Below, in pieces: positions 60,439-64,000 of a stretch of 64,000 nucleotides of DNA. Source of the stretch: Streptomyces sp. HUAS CB01 (GTDB taxonomy: Bacteria > Actinomycetota > Actinomycetes > Streptomycetales > Streptomycetaceae); assembly GCF_030406905.1 (NCBI RefSeq), contig NZ_CP129137.1:3271001-3335000 (forward strand). Direction: 5' to 3'. Both the position numbers and the translations under genes were made by a program. Numbering within the stretch: the first letter of the stretch is position 1; each line of letters begins with the position of its first letter. The notes under the pieces were generated by a model. It searched no databases, had not been told where the DNA came from, and was given only the letters and a program-made list of their open reading frames with translations.

Positions 60439-62030
60439 GCGGGCTCCTGAGGGCGGGAGGCGGTGAGCTCGTGGCGAAGGAATGCCCGGTCGAACTTGCC
60501 GTTCGGCGATCGGGGCAGGACACCAAGGACCACCACCTCGGCGGGCACCATGTAGCCGGGTAGTTCCTGCCGCAGGCGTGCGGTCACCGCGGCCGGGTCG
60601 AAGCCGGCGGGATCGCAGGGTGTCACGACGAGGACGACCCGGTGGCCAAGTGCCTCGTCCTCGAGGCCGAGCGCGACGGCATCGTGGACCAGGCCGGTCT
60701 CGTACGCCACTTCCTCGATCTCTTGCGGACTGACCCGATATCCCGATGTCTTGATCATGTCGTCACGCCGTCCGATGAAGTACAGGAAGCCCTCCTCGTC
60801 GCGGACGACGACATCGCCGGACCAGACCGCCAGTTCGGGCGTACACAGCTCGACCGGACGGTTCGGCGGCGGCCGGAACCGCTCGGCCGTGCGCTCCGCG
60901 TCATTCCAATAACCCAACGTGACAAGCGGACCTCGGTGCACCAGCTCACCCGGTTCTCCCGGACCACACAGGCCGCCGTCCTCCCGGACCACGAGGATCT
61001 CGGCATTCGGGATGGCCTTGCCGATCGAATCGGGCCGTCGGTCGACCTCCCGGGGATCGAGGTAGGTGGAGCGGAACGCCTCTGTCAGGCCGTACATCAG
61101 GTATGGCGTTGCGGTCGGGAAGATCGCTCGCAGTCGTTGCAGGGTAACGCGCGGGAGTCGCCCCCCAGTGTTTGCGAAGTAGCGCACCCCGGCCACGGCC
61201 TCGGACGGCCACGTCTGGGCTGCGAGCTGGATCCACAGCGGCGGTACGCCCACCAGCCCGGTGATGCGGTGCTTCGCGCACGCCCGGACGACATCCCCCG
61301 GCAGCAGGTAGTTGGCGAGCACCACATGGGCGCCGACGCAGAAGCCGGTCGTCAATTGGCTCAGTCCGGCGTCGAAGCTCAGCGGGAGAACGGCCAGGAT
61401 TCGGTCCTCCGCCGTGTTGTTCAGGTAAGTGCTGACGCTCTCCGCGCCGACGACGAGGTTGCGGTGCGACAGCACGACGCCCTTCGGGGCCCCGGTGCTC
61501 CCCGACGTGTAGAGGATCGCGGCCACATCCGTGTCGACGCCGCCCGTCGGAGGACACACGGCCTGGCTCGCGGTCTCGGCGACCTCCGACCAGGGGAGCA
61601 CGCGGTAAGGGGCTTCCTCGTCCTCAACAAGCGAGTCGCCCTGCACGAGGACGTGGGAGAGTGACTTGCAGGATGCGAGCTCGGCGCGCAGGGTCCGCAG
61701 CCGGTCCGTGGAGGTCACCAGTACCTGCACCGCGCAGTCGTCGAGGATGTGCCTCACTTGCCTGGCCCGCAGCACGGGATTCACCGGGACGAACACGCCA
61801 CCGGCCCGCGAGCAGGCGAGCAGCGCCACGACGGTCTCGATCCCCTTGTTGAGGAAGACCGCGACGCGCTCGCCACCATCGAGGCCGAGACCGCGCAGGC
61901 CGGCGGCCGCGAGCTCCGTCCGCTCGTGCAGTTCGGTGTAGGAGATCGTGGTCGTCCGTGCGGTCAGGGCGGGCGCGCCAGGGTTGCGTTGGGCGGACCT
62001 CGCAACGAGGTCCGGCAATCGGGTGATCAT
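60435..62030 (-). CDS. Acyl-AMP ligase (AMP-dependent synthetase), exosortase-A-associated type
   Basis: This 531-aa adenylate-forming enzyme is complete. Motifs: A3 ILYTSGSTGAPKGVVLSH, FANTGGRLP, LMYGLTEAFRST, WSGDVVVRDEEGFLYFIGRRDDMIKTSGYRVSPQEIEEV, and the catalytic lysine in SPNGKFDRAF. Its N-terminus (DLVARSAQRNPGAPALT) and the pairing with decarboxylase and carrier protein resemble the acyl-CoA ligases of exosortase A clusters. It probably loads an acid or amino acid onto the adjacent carrier protein. The ATG at 62030 has AAGGAA 8 nt upstream. It looks intact although both flanking genes are damaged. Confidence 0.9.
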   Translation of the reverse strand: MITRLPDLVARSAQRNPGAPALTARTTTISYTELHERTELAAAGLRGLGLDGGERVAVFLNKGIETVVALLACSRAGGVFVPVNPVLRARQVRHILDDCAVQVLVTSTDRLRTLRAELASCKSLSHVLVQGDSLVEDEEAPYRVLPWSEVAETASQAVCPPTGGVDTDVAAILYTSGSTGAPKGVVLSHRNLVVGAESVSTYLNNTAEDRILAVLPLSFDAGLSQLTTGFCVGAHVVLANYLLPGDVVRACAKHRITGLVGVPPLWIQLAAQTWPSEAVAGVRYFANTGGRLPRVTLQRLRAIFPTATPYLMYGLTEAFRSTYLDPREVDRRPDSIGKAIPNAEILVVREDGGLCGPGEPGELVHRGPLVTLGYWNDAERTAERFRPPPNRPVELCTPELAVWSGDVVVRDEEGFLYFIGRRDDMIKTSGYRVSPQEIEEVAYETGLVHDAVALGLEDEALGHRVVLVVTPCDPAGFDPAAVTARLRQELPGYMVPAEVVVLGVLPRSPNGKFDRAFLRHELTASRPQEPA

Positions 62031-63106
62031 TTCGGCGGATTCCTTTCTGCCGCTTTTGCCTGGCAGCCGACGAATCCCAGCCCTGTGCCCTGCGCCGGCT
62101 CGTCTCCGAGGGCAGGGCCAAATACGGCTCGATCGGTAGACACGTGCCACCGGCCTTGAAGATCGAGATGACGGAGGCCATCCAGTCCAGGCTCCGCTCG
62201 GTCACCACCGCGACCACGCCCTCGCGGCGCAGGCCACGCGCCAGCAGCGCCCGCGCCAGCTGGTTGGCGTGCGTTGAGCTCCCGGTAGGTCCACTGCTGC
62301 TGGTTGCGGTGCACGGCCGCGACGGCGTCCGGGTGCATCCGCACGCGCTGCTCGAACAGCTCGTGGAACCGGCGGTCCGGCAGCTCCCGGCGCGGCCCGG
62401 CCAGCCGGTAGAGCTGGAAGCGCGGCTCCTCGTCCGACGGCAGGCTCGCCCGCCCGTGCTCGGCGCCCGGGTCGGCGACCATCAGCGCGAGGGCGGTGAG
62501 GTGGTAGCCGGCGATCCTCTCGGCGCTGCCCGCGTCGAGCGCGTCGGTGCGGTAGTGCAGGTGCAGCGCGAGGCGGCCGCCGGGGGTCGCGAGCGCCACC
62601 CGGAGCACGGCGTCCTCGGCAAGGTCAGTGCTGATCTTGCCGCCGGTGTCGAGGCTGCCGATCCGGTCGAACTCGGTCTCGAACGCCGGCCCGGCCACGC
62701 CCAGCTCGCGCTTGAGCTCGTCCACCGCGAAGTCCCTGTGCTGGAGCAGGTCCGACTCGACCTGAGCGGTGTCCTGCAGCAGCGACCGCCGGGAGCGGGC
62801 TTCGGTCGTGAGCGGGCAGGGCAGCGGCCGCCCACCGGGCCTGGCCGCGTAGCCGATCACCACGTCCTGCTCGCCGGACAGCGCCGCCAGCACCTTCGAG
62901 TGCGCGGCCAGCGCCACCGAGTGCAGCGGCAGCTCCAGCTCATAGGCCAGCCGGCGCACGCCTGCCGCGAGGTCGTCATCAAGGGTCGCGACGTGCTCGG
63001 CGACGCCCGGTGCCGGGTCGAGCGTCCACCGCGGGATCGCGGCCGCGCCGCCCGCCCGCAGGACAGCCCGCCAGGACTCCCGGCCGGTTTCAACCCGATT
63101 GTCCAT
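62027..63106 (-). pseudogene. NRPS fragment: half condensation domain plus truncated, frameshifted adenylation domain
   Basis: From the ATG at 63106 (AGGGA upstream) the frame encodes the C-terminal lobe of a condensation-like domain, without the HHxxxDG lobe. It then enters an adenylation domain: FHELFEQRVRMHPDAVAAVHRNQQQWTYRELNA. At about 62270-62275 a two-base loss (one GC) shifts the frame. In the shifted frame the domain continues as NQLARALLARGLRREGVVAV and KAGGTCLPIEP, and ends near 62115. The rest of the A domain and any carrier domain are gone. Confidence 0.8.
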
Positions 63107-63139
63107 CGAATCGTCCCTACGTTCCACGTTTGCCCGGTG

Positions 63140-64000
63140 TCAGTCGCCGCGGACGAGCACGGCGGCGCAGTCGTCGAGACTGATCCCGCGCACCTGAAGG
63201 TCAGCCGACTGCTCGCGCATCTTCTTGGCGGGGTTTCCGCCCCACAGTTCGTGCGGTGGCATTTCCTCGCCCTTCATGAGGAAGGAGGCGGTGGCCAGCA
63301 CCGCGCCGTCGCCCATCGTCACGCCGTAGTGGACCCATGCGCCGACGCCGAGCGTGCAGCCGGCACCGATCGCGGTGCGGTCGGACTTGAATCCGCCGTC
63401 CTCCTGCGAGTGGCACTGGATGACGCTGTCCGCATTGAGGGTGCAGTCGTCGCCGACCGTGGCGAACGTCCGCTCGGGCGCGCGGAAGCCGTCGTCGAAG
63501 ACTCGGCGGCCGATTCGCATACCCGCCAGCCGCCAGAGCACGTTCTTGAGCGGGGTGCCGTTGAAAACGTTGAGATAGTTGTTGTTAGACAGCTTCCAGA
63601 AGCGTTCGTGCCGCCAGAAGGCGCGGTCGTAGATCGAGCAACCCTGCGGCCGCAAGGCCTGCAACGGCCGGATCAGCTGTTCGATCAGGACGTTGTAGGC
63701 GACAGTGAAGACGAAGATCCCGGCGGTGGCCAGTGCGAACGCGAGCACACCCAGGGAGGCCCAGAGGTCGATGGCGGCCAGGTAGAGCACCGTGCCGACG
63801 AAGAACAAGATCCAGCGCATCAGCAGCAACAACGCCATGGAGATGCTGTTGTGGACGTTCTTGGCCCGGAGGCGGTCGCGCAGCTCGTCCTCGCTATCCA
63901 CCTCCAGCTGCTGGTCGCGCTTGACCGACCGCGGGATCTCGAAGCTGGGCGCGCCGAGCAGGCCTACGCCTTCCCGCAGCTGTCCGTCGAGGGGAACCAA
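63140..64000 (-). CDS. Pls/PosA-type NRPS C-terminal region (partial, runs off right edge)
   Basis: The visible 286 residues are the end of a polylysine-synthetase-like NRPS or of a stand-alone relative. Membrane helices (ISMALLLLMRWILFFVGTVLYLAAIDLWASLGVLA and a second pair) are followed by CSIYDRAFWRHERFWKLSNNNYLNVFNGTPLKNVLWRLAGMRIGRRVFDDG and a hexapeptide-repeat part (VGDDCTLNADSVIQCHSQEDG, GAGCTLGVGAWVHYGVTMGDGAVL). In polylysine synthetase this tail makes the peptide bonds iteratively. The N-terminal part lies outside the window, so adenylation specificity is unknown. Confidence 0.85.
   Translation of the reverse strand: MVPLDGQLREGVGLLGAPSFEIPRSVKRDQQLEVDSEDELRDRLRAKNVHNSISMALLLLMRWILFFVGTVLYLAAIDLWASLGVLAFALATAGIFVFTVAYNVLIEQLIRPLQALRPQGCSIYDRAFWRHERFWKLSNNNYLNVFNGTPLKNVLWRLAGMRIGRRVFDDGFRAPERTFATVGDDCTLNADSVIQCHSQEDGGFKSDRTAIGAGCTLGVGAWVHYGVTMGDGAVLATASFLMKGEEMPPHELWGGNPAKKMREQSADLQVRGISLDDCAAVLVRGD

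Overview
The window is chromosomal DNA of a Streptomyces-type actinomycete. It has very high GC with G/C-biased third codon positions. It carries an SsgA-like sporulation protein, SepX, an HrdD-type sigma factor with a SigmaR-type promoter, a Nur box, a tricorn-type peptidase and a DUF6227 protein. Several genes look leaderless, with a TANNNT -10 element 6-7 nt before the start codon. All function calls rest on reading motifs; no database search was possible.

Left part (1-20 kb): the end of an ECF-type metal transporter operon (cbiM with a fused PDGLE domain, cbiQ, cbiO), preceded by a near-ideal nickel-regulator (Nur) box and divergent from an SsgA-like gene. Next come a TetR/MmpL exporter pair with twin operators, a giant S41 tricorn-like peptidase, a small repeat-rich hydrophilic protein, and an oxidative operon (Baeyer-Villiger-type monooxygenase, alpha/beta hydrolase, short-chain dehydrogenase) divergent from a MerR regulator. 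Exonuclease III, an acetyltransferase, a secreted serine protease, a two-gene hydroxyacid oxidase/dehydrogenase operon and an aldo/keto reductase follow.

Centre (20-50 kb): a SUKH protein, tRNA-Ala(CGC), and the divisome/molybdopterin block sepX, rimJ-like, mogA, moaC, glp, galU. Then come 5-formyl-THF cyclo-ligase, a penicillin-acylase-type Ntn hydrolase, a cation/proton antiporter, an MFS carrier, a zinc-ribbon protein, MTA phosphorylase, a CpaB-like protein with a long His-rich hexapeptide array, LtrA, a P1 peptidase, DUF6227, and the fully coupled fructose operon fruR-fruK-fruA. An MFS exporter with a WYL regulator, a VOC protein, a transposase remnant and hrdD close this part.

Right part (50-64 kb): a DODA dioxygenase/MarR pair with a clear operator, a TetR/MFS pair surrounded by short tandem repeats, a secreted M6 metallopeptidase, an acyl-CoA ligase, a DUF574-type methyltransferase and tRNA-Arg(CCT). 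Directly after this tRNA the content changes to a specialised-metabolism cassette on the minus strand: the C-terminal part of a Pls/PosA-type NRPS, a half condensation domain with a broken adenylation start, an acyl-AMP ligase, a decarboxylase with a large internal deletion, and an acyl carrier protein. The ligase and carrier protein are intact while three neighbouring reading frames are damaged, so the visible part of this cluster looks decayed or stripped down.
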